In this document: positions 55,154 through 63,544 of the stretch, piece after piece
How positions within the stretch are numbered: the first letter of the stretch is position 1
Layout of the letters: every line of letters begins with the position of its first letter
Assembly (NCBI RefSeq): GCF_000159695.1
Contig: NZ_CM000955.1
Location: forward strand, 1,189,473 to 1,253,472
Source: Finegoldia magna ATCC 53516
GTDB lineage: Bacteria > Bacillota > Clostridia > Tissierellales > Peptoniphilaceae
Length of the DNA: 64,000 bases
Direction: 5' to 3'
Notes under the pieces: generated by a model
Seen by the model: only the letters and a program-made list of their open reading frames with translations
Database searches by the model: none
What the model was told of the DNA's origin: nothing
Position numbers and translations under genes: made by a program

Positions 55154-56450
55154 TTAAATCCTCCAATTTTATTTCGCTTTCAATAACAGCTTCACGAAGC
55201 CCTTTTTCTTTGTAAATTTTCTCGAACTTGTCTCTTGGATTTATTCCTTTTTCCAACATTTCTTCTAGTGGAATGAGATATCCGATTTCATTTGCTGGAA
55301 GTCCGTTTTTTGCCATATCCACAAGCATTTTGCAAAACTCTAACATGTTTACATTCATAAATGTAGCATCCAGTCCTTTTTCACGCGCATCTAGTTTTGC
55401 TTTCATGCAATTATCGTATGTCATGTTTTTGAAAAGCTCTGATAATTTGTCCAAATTAGTATCGTCGTAGAACAATCCTTTGATTAGAGCGACTGCTGAG
55501 AAATTAAGTGGATATTTGATTTCGTCCATCATTCTGATTTCAATGTATCGTTTCGCCCTAACATCTGGAAATACTATTGATAATGCGTGGAAAATCATAT
55601 CAGTATCCCTAACATCTTTGAATACTTCCTTAAAAGTTGTCCCTCCGACATAATATGATTCGTGGTTTTCATCATAAGAGAAAATCAACGGCGTGTTCAA
55701 AATATTTTCGGCGTATTTTTTGTAGCTCAAATCATCATCGAAGCTAAACTTATACATGCCGGATCTGTCAGTGTCTGTGTTTTCCCAAATGATTTCTCTC
55801 ATGTTACGACTTTTCGCTGGCTCTCCTTCGAAAATGTATGCGTTGTCGAACAATGTGTAGAAAACTGGAGACAAACAGTTACAAATCTTGTATTTTCTAA
55901 CGAAATCTTTTTCTGATGAGTAGTCGATGCTGCATTGCAAAGAGCAAGTGCCCTTCATCATATTGTGAGCCATGTCTCCTCTTTCGTTGAAATATTTGTA
56001 CATATAATCGTATCTTTTCTTAGGCAAGATTTTAATCTCGTCGATTTTAGTCACAGGATGATATCCCAAAGTCACCATTGCTTGGTTTTTCTTATCGAAA
56101 ACTTCAACCAGTTTTTTCATATTTTTGATGTAAATATCCTTCAATTCGTCGATGTTCCACTTCGATGACAAAGCAACTTCGAACTGACTTCCAGGTTCTG
56201 TTGACACTGACAAATCATCATTTTCAAGTCCAAGGATGTAATCTCCTTCCTTATAAGCGACACAACCTCCTTTGTGAAGCTCTCTGAGAGTTTCGCCGAC
56301 TCCGTTTTCACCAAAATACGACACAGTCTTCAAACTATCCTTGTCGACTATGAAATGTTCCATCTCCATTCCGACAGTGAAATCTTCCTTTAATTTTTCT
56401 CCGCTTTTAATGTAGTTAATTACAGCTTCAAGCTGTTTTTCGTAATCCAT
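55146..56450 (-). CDS. Glutamate-cysteine ligase (GCS2 type)
   Basis: 434 residues. GMEMEHFIVD near the N-terminus, GLENDDLSVSTEPGSQFEVAL and KRYIEIRMMDEIKYP are characteristic of the plant/actinobacterial-type GCS2 family, which joins glutamate to cysteine. The product would be gamma-glutamylcysteine, passed to the downstream ATP-grasp enzyme. It starts two bases after the deacylase gene. Making such a thiol is uncommon among strict anaerobes. Confidence 0.82.
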   Translation of the reverse strand: MDYEKQLEAVINYIKSGEKLKEDFTVGMEMEHFIVDKDSLKTVSYFGENGVGETLRELHKGGCVAYKEGDYILGLENDDLSVSTEPGSQFEVALSSKWNIDELKDIYIKNMKKLVEVFDKKNQAMVTLGYHPVTKIDEIKILPKKRYDYMYKYFNERGDMAHNMMKGTCSLQCSIDYSSEKDFVRKYKICNCLSPVFYTLFDNAYIFEGEPAKSRNMREIIWENTDTDRSGMYKFSFDDDLSYKKYAENILNTPLIFSYDENHESYYVGGTTFKEVFKDVRDTDMIFHALSIVFPDVRAKRYIEIRMMDEIKYPLNFSAVALIKGLFYDDTNLDKLSELFKNMTYDNCMKAKLDAREKGLDATFMNVNMLEFCKMLVDMAKNGLPANEIGYLIPLEEMLEKGINPRDKFEKIYKEKGLREAVIESEIKLEDLNV

Positions 56451-56452
56451 TT

Positions 56453-56923
56453 TTACTCCTTTTTAATGTCCGCTACAGTAATATCACAAATTTTTATCAA
56501 ATCTTCGGGAGCGATTTTGATTTGCGCTCCGATTTTACCTCCAGACACGTAAATATATTCCTTATCTTCACAACTTTCGTCGATAAAAGACTTAAATTTT
56601 GTTTTCATTCCGATAGGAGAGCAACCGCCTCTTATGTAGCCTGTAGTTTTCAACAAATCCTTAACGTGAATCATTTCAAGCTTTTTCACTCCGGCTATTT
56701 TCGCACACTTTTTCAGGTCAAGCTCATCTTTTACAGCCACAACGAACACGAAATTTTCGTTCGTGTTGGAAACTGTGACAAGTGTTTTGAACACGTAAGC
56801 CTCGTCTTCATTTAATTTACTTGCGACATTTTCGCCACTCACATCGTCTCCTACAGAGTATTCTATATATTTATACCCAATTTTTTGTTTGTCGAGCATT
56901 CTCATTGCGTTAGTTTTTTTCAT
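56453..56923 (-). CDS. ybaK: Cys-tRNA(Pro)/Cys-tRNA(Cys) deacylase YbaK
   Basis: 156 residues. Trans-editing enzyme that removes cysteine mischarged on tRNA(Pro). KTNAMRMLDKQKIGYKYIEY at the N-terminus, VFKTLV, the DELDLKKCAKIAG segment and GYIRGGCSPIG are characteristic. It heads an operon with two thiol-ligase genes, so all three handle cysteine. Confidence 0.95.
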   Translation of the reverse strand: MKKTNAMRMLDKQKIGYKYIEYSVGDDVSGENVASKLNEDEAYVFKTLVTVSNTNENFVFVVAVKDELDLKKCAKIAGVKKLEMIHVKDLLKTTGYIRGGCSPIGMKTKFKSFIDESCEDKEYIYVSGGKIGAQIKIAPEDLIKICDITVADIKKE

Positions 56924-57048
56924 AAAAACATCCTTTCATTATTAATATTATACTACAAGTAAAAATTTTGTGGATTTATAAAATATTTGATGCGTTTACT
57001 TGCGTAAAATGTCTGTTTATGGGTAAATATATACGAGGAGGAATTTTA

Positions 57049-57807
57049 ATGGAACAAAGTTTAAACATTAGATATATATATCACAGTTCATTTTCTTTGG
57101 AGTTTGAAGACAAGATAATTATTTTCGATTATTTTCAAGGAACTTTGCCAAAAAATGTGAACGACAAGAAGGTGATTTTCGTGGTGACTCATTCACACGC
57201 GGATCACTACAACGAGAGTATTTTTGATTATGAAAATGCCAGTGACATTACATACATTGTCAGCGAGGATGTGTACGAAGAGGTTTTTGATTACGATACG
57301 AAGGACAATGTTGTTTTTTTGGGACAAGATAATATTGAGGATTTGAAGAAGCACTTCGACAAGAAGGTTATAAAACTTGAAGTTGGTGAATCTACTTCTG
57401 TGTACGGTGCAGATTTTACGGCACTTGGTTCGACTGATATGGGAATTAGCGTGTATTTTGAAGCAAATCATTTGAAATTTTTCTTCGCTGGAGATTTGAA
57501 CAATTGGGTGTGGGAAGAAGACACAGAAGAAGAAAAGGAAAAGATGCAACAGGATTTCTCCAAGGAAATCGACAAGATAGGGAATGTTGACATAGGATTT
57601 TTCCCAGTTGATCCTAGATTAAAGGAAAGATATGATTTGGGTGTGAATGAATTTGTCGACAAATGCAATCCGAAAGTTTTGTTCCCAATGCATTTTACAA
57701 AAGATCCAACAATCGTGGACACTTTCATCGACACACACGATTACGAGGGCTGCAAGATTGTGAATATGAAAAAGGAACACGATACGTTTCAAGTTATAAT
57801 AAAATAA
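57049..57807 (+). CDS. Metallo-beta-lactamase-fold hydrolase
   Basis: 252 residues from ATG at 57049, where GAGGAGG sets the start. THSHADH at residues 47-53 and FFAGDLN and PMHFTKD further on form the binuclear metal site, resembling the UlaG-like branch. Substrate unknown. It stands alone between the thiol operon and the riboswitch-controlled ATPase. Confidence 0.88.
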   Translation: MEQSLNIRYIYHSSFSLEFEDKIIIFDYFQGTLPKNVNDKKVIFVVTHSHADHYNESIFDYENASDITYIVSEDVYEEVFDYDTKDNVVFLGQDNIEDLKKHFDKKVIKLEVGESTSVYGADFTALGSTDMGISVYFEANHLKFFFAGDLNNWVWEEDTEEEKEKMQQDFSKEIDKIGNVDIGFFPVDPRLKERYDLGVNEFVDKCNPKVLFPMHFTKDPTIVDTFIDTHDYEGCKIVNMKKEHDTFQVIIK

Positions 57808-57846
57808 TTGATTTAATATAATATTTTTGGTAAAATTAATATACAA

Positions 57847-57948
57847 GAGGGAGTAGCTTAAAAATATTGTGTCGTCATTACGGTTGAAACCCGGCACAAA
57901 GCCACTTTGGTTAGCAAGACTTTTGCCAGAAATGGTGAAAGTTTTTTT
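57847..57948 (+). promoter_or_regulatory. yybP-ykoY manganese riboswitch with overlapping terminator
   Basis: GGGAGTAGC, then GTCGTCATTACGG and GTTGAAACCCGGC, then TTAGCAAGACTTTTGCC match the conserved loops of the Mn(II)-sensing yybP-ykoY class. The 3' strand CTTTTGCCA also pairs with TGGTGAAAG to make a terminator before T8 (57941-57948), so metal binding should free the P-type ATPase gene by keeping the terminator open. Confidence 0.88.
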
Positions 57949-57976
57949 TATTATGAAATTAACAGGAGGTAAGAGA

Positions 57977-60664
57977 TTGGATTGGTACAAGGAATCTAAT
58001 GAGAGTGTTATCAAAAGTTTGGATACTGATCAAAATAACGGTCTATCCGACAGTAAGGTAACGAGTTTGTTAGAAAAATACGGCAAGAACGTATTAAAAG
58101 AAAAGAAGAAAAAGTCCATGGCAGCCAAATTAAAGGATCAATTTTTGGATCCGATGATAATTATTTTGCTATTGGCATCTATTTTATCCATGGCTATAGG
58201 AGAAATTACAGATAGTATTATTATCATCGCTATCGTTATTGTGAATGCGGTGCTTTCGATTTATCAAGAAGGTAAAGCGGAACAAGCAATAGAAGCTTTG
58301 CAAAAAATGGCAAGTCCTAAAGCCAAGGTTATAAGAAACGGCAAGATTATGGAAGTGGATTCACAAAATTTGGTTCCAGGAGATATCGTTGAATTGGAAA
58401 CGGGAGATATTATCCCTGCGGATTTGAGATTATTGGAATCTACTAACTTGAAAATCGACGAATCATCATTGACTGGTGAATCGGTTGCTGTAGAAAAGAA
58501 TGCTAAGGATGAGATTACGACAGATGCAGGAATTGGCGACAGAACAAACATGGCGTACAGTTCTTCTATCGTAAGTTACGGTAGAGCGAAGGGTGTCGTT
58601 GTAGAAACAGCGCAAAACACAGAAATAGGTAAAATCGCAACGAGTTTATCACAGGTTGAAGACGAAGAAACTCCTCTTCAAAGAAAGCTTGCACAATTGT
58701 CTAAGCAATTGGGTATCGTAACAGTTGTTGTGTGCGCAATTGTGTTTGCAGTTGGATATTTCTTGTATGATTTTGATGCATTGAATATGCTTATGACTGC
58801 GGTATCACTTGCCGTTGCGGCGATTCCAGAAGGACTTCCAGCTATAGTTACAATCGTGCTTAGTTTGGGAATGGGAAGAATGGCAGAGAAAAACGCCATC
58901 GTCAAGAAACTTTTGGCAGTTGAAACATTGGGAACAACAACTGTAATTTGCTCCGACAAGACTGGTACATTGACTCAAAACGAAATGACTGTGAAGAAAA
59001 TTTACGTCGATGGAACTGATGTCGATGTCACAGGAACAGGCTACAAACCTGTTGGAGATTATTTGATTGAAGACAGTAAAATGCAAGAAGATGACATCAA
59101 ATCTCTTAACACTTTGCTTCACATAATGAGTCTTACAAATGATTCAAAACTAATCGAAGAAGACGGAACTTACAAAATCGTGGGAGACCCGACAGAAGGA
59201 GCACTTCACACAGCAGCAGGAAAACAAGACATCACAAAAGAAGAATCCAATCAAAATTATCCTAGAATAGAAGAAATTCCATTCGATTCAGAAAGAAAGA
59301 TGATGACTACATTCCACGACAAATTCTTATCTGACAAGATTATTTCCTTCACAAAAGGTGCACCAGATATAGTTATCGAAAAATGTAGCAAAATTTTAAT
59401 CGACAACGAAATCAAACCACTAACAGAAGAATTAAAACAAAAATTGTTGAAGAAAAACAGCGAATACGCTAAGCAAGCACTTCGTGTACTAGCTTATGCA
59501 CTTCGTGAACACGAAGGATTGCCAAGTGAAATCACATCTGAAAACATCGAAAAAGACATGGTATTTGTAGGATTATCTGGAATGATAGACCCACCAAGAC
59601 TAGAAGTAAAAGATGCAATCAAAGAATGTAAGACAGCGGGAATCACACCAGTTATGATTACTGGAGATTACTTGGAAACAGCAGTAGCAATCGCAAAAGA
59701 TTTGGGAATTTGTACGGACGATTCACAAGCAATCATGGGAGCTGAACTTAACAATATGTCAGACGAACAAATCCGTGAAATCGTCAAAGAAAAGAGAGTT
59801 TATGCGAGAGTTTCTCCACAAAACAAAGTACAAATCGTAACAGCATTAAAAGAAAATGGACACATTGCAGCGATGACAGGTGACGGCGTCAACGATGCAC
59901 CTGCAATCAAAAAAGCAGACATCGGAATTGCGATGGGAATCACTGGAACAGACGTTGCGAAGAACACATCAGAAGTTATCCTTACAGACGACAACTTTGC
60001 GACTATTGTTAACGCAGTAGAAGAAGGAAGAATAATTTACTCCAACATCAAAAAATTCGTATCATTCCTATTAAGCTGTAACATCGCAGAAATTCTTATC
60101 GTATTCTTGGCAATAATGTTCAAATGGGACACACCATTTATCCCAATTCAATTATTATGGTTAAACTTAGTGACAGACTCATTCCCAGCAATGGCGCTTG
60201 GAGTTGAAAAAGGAGAAGCTGACATCATGAACAGAGCTCCTCGTTCACCAAAAGAAGCTATCATCGACAAGAACATGAGACTAAGCATCATCGTTCAATC
60301 ATTGGCAATCACAGTTGCGACATTATTCGCATACAATTACGGATTGAACCACTTCGATGGCCACATCGAATCTGCAAGAACAGTTGCATTTGCAACATTG
60401 ATCCTATCAGAATTACTAAGAAGTTATTCAGTAAGAAGTGAACACAAATCAGTATTCCAAATCGGAGTATTCTCTAACAAAGCATTGGTAATGGGAACAT
60501 CACTTTCATTATTATTAATGTTAGCAGTAATCTACATCCCTGGAGTAAATGACGTATTCGAAACAATACCACTTCACATTGAACACTACAAAGTAATCTT
60601 GCCATGCGCATTGTTGCCATTCGCAGCAGGAGAAATATTAAAAGCAGTAAAAAGCAAAAAATAA
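57977..60664 (+). CDS. P-type cation ATPase (Ca/Mn type), riboswitch controlled
   Basis: 895 residues from TTG at 57977 with AGGAGG seven bases upstream. SERCA-like type IIA/Pmr1 features: LTGES, CSDKTGTLT phosphorylation site, GDGVND hinge, and metal ligands in AAIPEGLPA, NIAEI and NLVTDSFPA. Ten membrane helices. Sequence alone suggests calcium, but the manganese riboswitch directly upstream points to manganese export as its main task. The longer frame back to 57869 runs through the riboswitch and is not coding. Confidence 0.95.
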   Translation: MDWYKESNESVIKSLDTDQNNGLSDSKVTSLLEKYGKNVLKEKKKKSMAAKLKDQFLDPMIIILLLASILSMAIGEITDSIIIIAIVIVNAVLSIYQEGKAEQAIEALQKMASPKAKVIRNGKIMEVDSQNLVPGDIVELETGDIIPADLRLLESTNLKIDESSLTGESVAVEKNAKDEITTDAGIGDRTNMAYSSSIVSYGRAKGVVVETAQNTEIGKIATSLSQVEDEETPLQRKLAQLSKQLGIVTVVVCAIVFAVGYFLYDFDALNMLMTAVSLAVAAIPEGLPAIVTIVLSLGMGRMAEKNAIVKKLLAVETLGTTTVICSDKTGTLTQNEMTVKKIYVDGTDVDVTGTGYKPVGDYLIEDSKMQEDDIKSLNTLLHIMSLTNDSKLIEEDGTYKIVGDPTEGALHTAAGKQDITKEESNQNYPRIEEIPFDSERKMMTTFHDKFLSDKIISFTKGAPDIVIEKCSKILIDNEIKPLTEELKQKLLKKNSEYAKQALRVLAYALREHEGLPSEITSENIEKDMVFVGLSGMIDPPRLEVKDAIKECKTAGITPVMITGDYLETAVAIAKDLGICTDDSQAIMGAELNNMSDEQIREIVKEKRVYARVSPQNKVQIVTALKENGHIAAMTGDGVNDAPAIKKADIGIAMGITGTDVAKNTSEVILTDDNFATIVNAVEEGRIIYSNIKKFVSFLLSCNIAEILIVFLAIMFKWDTPFIPIQLLWLNLVTDSFPAMALGVEKGEADIMNRAPRSPKEAIIDKNMRLSIIVQSLAITVATLFAYNYGLNHFDGHIESARTVAFATLILSELLRSYSVRSEHKSVFQIGVFSNKALVMGTSLSLLLMLAVIYIPGVNDVFETIPLHIEHYKVILPCALLPFAAGEILKAVKSKK

Positions 60665-60676
60665 TAGACAACAATA

Positions 60677-60704
60677 AAGGCGTATCGTGTGATACGTCTT
60701 TTTT
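60677..60704 (+). terminator. Terminator of P-type ATPase gene
   Basis: AAGGCGTATC-GTGT-GATACGTCTT followed by TTTT. Confidence 0.9.
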
Positions 60705-60821
60705 AGTGGGGTAGGTGTTGGTGCGTTAAAGATAGAAAATCGTGTGAAGTTCTTCGCAGGGTTGGGGATTGCAGGAAAAACATTGTGTCAAGTTGTAGCA
60801 AACATCTCGCACGAATATCAC

Positions 60822-60960
60822 GAATATCTAGACTACAAAAATAAATAAATTCTAAGCTTGTGACCCTAAAATTGTGAACTCGTGCTACGCACTCAGACAG
60901 CACAATTTTTTAACGGTTCACTTCACTTGAATTTATGTTTATTTTTTCCGTATGATATTC
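60822..60960. repeat. Foldback palindrome C
   Basis: A 139-base nested inverted repeat bounded by GAATATC and GATATTC. Inner pairs are AAATAAATAAATTC/GAATTTATGTTTATTT, GTGA/TCAC, AAAATTGTG (60868-60876)/CACAATTTT (60901-60909) and tip GTGC-TAC-GCAC. It is a homologue of element A with compensating stem changes. Confidence 0.85.
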
Positions 60961-61046
60961 TTAGCTTCGATCGTTTGCTTGAAGGTTTCGCAAGGATTGA
61001 GAATTGCAGGACAAACATAGTTCAAGTTGTAGCAAACATCTCGCAC

Positions 61047-61183
61047 GAATATCTTGGGGAAAATTTAATAATCTTATTCGCTCAGCCTCACTGCGAAAAT
61101 CTTCTGTGTAGAAAAATTAAGTGAAGATTTTCTTGTTCGAAGCGTCGCTCACAAGAAACATTAAATTTTCTATGGTGATATTC
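61047..61183. repeat. Foldback palindrome D
   Basis: A 137-base inverted repeat bounded by GAATATC and GATATTC, with inner arms GAAAATTTAAT/ATTAAATTTTC and GAAAATCTTC/GAAGATTTTC. The central stems are unlike elements A-C in sequence. Confidence 0.8.
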
Positions 61184-61344
61184 AGCTCGATCGTTTGCTT
61201 AGAGTTACGCAGGGTTGGGGATTGCAGTACAAACGTAGGTCAGTTCTACAGCAAACACAATGATAATCGTCACACCACGTTCATCTCCTAACCACCTAAA
61301 TGAAAACAAAAAAACAGGGAACAGGGTATGTGAAAAGTTTTGTG

Positions 61345-61384
61345 TATCAGCTCCTCCTGATAGGTTGTGAGCTGATATTTTTTT
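61345..61384 (+). terminator. Inward-protecting hairpin at IS256 left end
   Basis: TATCAGCTC/GAGCTGATA stem with a 15-base loop and T7, inside the element near its end. It would stop transcripts entering from the left flank. Confidence 0.75.
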
Positions 61385-61615
61385 GATTTTTAAAAAATAT
61401 ACTTTTATTACTAAAATCTGAAAGTTCAGATATTTGTAACCTAATTTTGGCACAATTAAACTAAAAGGTCAAGATTTTTCTAAAAATCTCCCTTTTTGCC
61501 TAATTGTATTTCTTAAAAATTTGAAGATTTCTGTCAAGAGCTGGTCGTCAGACCAGGGCTATACCTTTACTCTTGATTGAATGATTCAAATTTTTTATTA
61601 TCTTTATGGCAAAAT

Positions 61616-62830
61616 TTAGATTCTGCCTTCAAAAAATATTGATAGTTGTGACAATATTTGATCCCATCCTCTTATTCTACTCGTCCATTTACTTGAAGCA
61701 TCTACCATCGCTAGATACAAGCTTTTTTGTAGGGCGTAGTCACTTGGAAATATTGTTTTGTTTTTTGTTACTTTTCTAAGTTGTCTATTAAAGTTTTCTA
61801 TGCTATTTGTTGTATATATTAGTTTTCTTATTCCTTCTGGATATTTGAAATATGTTGATAATTCAGCCCAGTTATTTCTCCATGAATTTACACACATTGG
61901 GTATTTTTTGCCCCATTTTTCTTCAAATATATCTAGATTACTTAGTGCTAGTTCTTCTGTTGATGCTTTGTATACTGTTTTTAAGTCTTTCATTAGCTCT
62001 TTTATATCTCTATATGATACGAATTTTGTTGAATTTCTTATTTGATGAATTATGCATTTTTGAATTTCTGTTTTTGGATATACACTTTCTATTGCTTGGC
62101 TAAATCCTGATAAATTATCTGTTGAGACTATTAATATATCTTCTAATCCTCGTTCTTTTAATTGATTTAATACCAATAGCCAGTATTTACTTGATTCATT
62201 TTCTCCTACCCACATTCCAAGTATTTCTTTGTATCCTTCTGTATTGTATCCTAGTGCTATATATACTGCTTTTTTTACTACTATGTTATTTTCTCTTACA
62301 TGATAGTGTATTGCATCTAAAAATACAAATGGATATACTTTTTCTAATGGTCTATTTTGCCATTCTTCAATAGTTGGTAGTATTTTATTTGTTATTTTGC
62401 TTACCATGGATTCTGATATTCCAAATCCATAGATTTCTTTTATGTGTGTTGATATGTCTCTTGTTGTCATTCCTTTTGCATACATAGATATTATTTGGTT
62501 TTCTATGTTTGATATGTCTTTTTGATATTTTTTCAATGCTTGTGGCTCAAAGGATCCTTCTCTGTCTCGTGGGATGTTTAGGTCTATGTTTCCGTATGAT
62601 GATTTAACTGTTTTTTTACTTGATCCATTTCTTGTGTTTAATGACAGTGGTTTTTCACCATATTCATAATCTAGATGTTCATCTAACTCTGCTTTTAACA
62701 TTTGTTCCATTGTGTCTCCTAGAAGATCTTTCAAAGCTTCTTGTAAATCTTGTACTGTTTCTGGTTGATATTCTTCAATTAACATCTTGGATATTTTGTT
62801 GAGTCTAGTTTCTGGTCTTTTTCTTGGCAT
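61616..62830 (-). CDS. IS256-family transposase
   Basis: 404 residues, mutator type (Transposase_mut). An N-terminal DNA-binding region, then a DDE core with aspartates in FLDAIHYHV and VSTDNLSGF and glutamate in TTNSIENFN. Full length and intact, so it may be active. The gap 61385-61615 between the left end hairpin and the gene is AT-rich, with no other coding seen. AGGAGG precedes the start on the minus strand. Confidence 0.95.
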   Translation of the reverse strand: MPRKRPETRLNKISKMLIEEYQPETVQDLQEALKDLLGDTMEQMLKAELDEHLDYEYGEKPLSLNTRNGSSKKTVKSSYGNIDLNIPRDREGSFEPQALKKYQKDISNIENQIISMYAKGMTTRDISTHIKEIYGFGISESMVSKITNKILPTIEEWQNRPLEKVYPFVFLDAIHYHVRENNIVVKKAVYIALGYNTEGYKEILGMWVGENESSKYWLLVLNQLKERGLEDILIVSTDNLSGFSQAIESVYPKTEIQKCIIHQIRNSTKFVSYRDIKELMKDLKTVYKASTEELALSNLDIFEEKWGKKYPMCVNSWRNNWAELSTYFKYPEGIRKLIYTTNSIENFNRQLRKVTKNKTIFPSDYALQKSLYLAMVDASSKWTSRIRGWDQILSQLSIFFEGRI

Positions 62831-62927
62831 TTTAAAATCCTCCTGATTACTATTATATCAGGAGGATTCTATACACAAACTATTTCACAGTCTCCAGGGA
62901 ACATTCCCTGTTTTACTATTTTACGCA

Positions 62928-63455
62928 CTATCTTGAAACAGCCGATGTCATTCCATTGAGGAGTTGACCTGTGACGGCGTCTCTTTCGTTTTCGTGTTTT
63001 TGATTTAGTGCTTTGTATTTTATTGTGTATGTTTGGGATTGTTTGTCCAATTTGATTTCCCAATCTTTAATGTCTTCTTTTTCAAGGTAATTTTCTTTTA
63101 GTTCCATTTCTTTTATTTTGTCTTCGTCCAAGAACACATTCTTTTTTCTTTTTTCTTTTGTTTCTGGGTCTTCTCCTTCAAGGTCGAGTGCGTTTTGCAC
63201 TTTTACTCCTTCAGTGCTGACATTTGCTTCGGAGTCGCCGTTTTTTGCGACGATTCCATCTTTTCCTATATTTGCTTCGGAGTCGCCGTTTTTTGCGATG
63301 ATTCCATCTTTTCCGATACTTACTTCTGAGTCACCATTTTTGATATGTATGCCATTTTCTCCAGAAGTTTTCACGCCAGTATTTCCAACGTTTTTCACTC
63401 CACAAGAACTTAGCATAGCGCATGCCAACAATACTACTAATAATTTCCTCTTCAT
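62928..63455 (-). CDS. Lipoprotein with 16-residue tandem repeats
   Basis: 175 residues. Signal peptide ending MLSSC, a lipobox. Residues about 35-85 contain repeats of the form GKDGIxAKNGDSEANI, two nearly identical at DNA level (48-base units, about 63215-63330) plus degenerate flanking copies. A charged C-terminal domain follows. Function unknown; the Gly/Asp pattern could form a small beta-roll. It has AAGGAGG and a TATAAT box. Its terminator has been split by the IS256 element. Confidence 0.75.
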   Translation of the reverse strand: MKRKLLVVLLACAMLSSCGVKNVGNTGVKTSGENGIHIKNGDSEVSIGKDGIIAKNGDSEANIGKDGIVAKNGDSEANVSTEGVKVQNALDLEGEDPETKEKRKKNVFLDEDKIKEMELKENYLEKEDIKDWEIKLDKQSQTYTIKYKALNQKHENERDAVTGQLLNGMTSAVSR

Positions 63456-63544
63456 GATATTATCCTCCTTAAATCTATTATACCCCTTATACTGATTTGC
63501 AACGTGGAAAATGTTTACGAAATGTCAACGATGTGTCAAACAAA

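Larger units (their letters stand above)
60745..61260. repeat. Tandem array of spacer repeat and foldback palindromes
   Basis: No gene is seen from 60705 to the IS256 element. A spacer of about 55 bases containing GATTGCAGG, AGTTGTAGCAAACATC and TCGCAC occurs at 60757-60812 and 60998-61046, with a diverged third copy at 61215-61260. The two complete copies each lead into a foldback palindrome (C and D). GCTCGATCGTTTGCTT-like sequence follows each palindrome. Confidence 0.8.
61324..62894 (-). mobile_element. IS256-family element with 9-bp target duplication
   Basis: 1571 bases. Inverted ends share TGTGAAA, AGTTT, TGTGTAT and CTCCTGATA blocks. CAGGGAACA is duplicated at 61315-61323 and 62895-62903, matching the 8-9 bp duplication of the family. 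The target was the terminator of the lipoprotein gene at 62928: CAGGGAATGTTCCCTG is cut off from its T7 tract, now on the far side of the element. Confidence 0.92.

Noticed and set aside
57869-57976. N-terminal extension of the P-type ATPase
   Set aside because: These codons are the riboswitch and its terminator. The AGGAGG at 57963 sets the TTG at 57977 as start.
61205-61453. 82-codon minus-strand frame before the IS256 transposase
   Set aside because: It crosses the repeat array, the target duplication and the IS end, so it cannot be a single ancestral gene.
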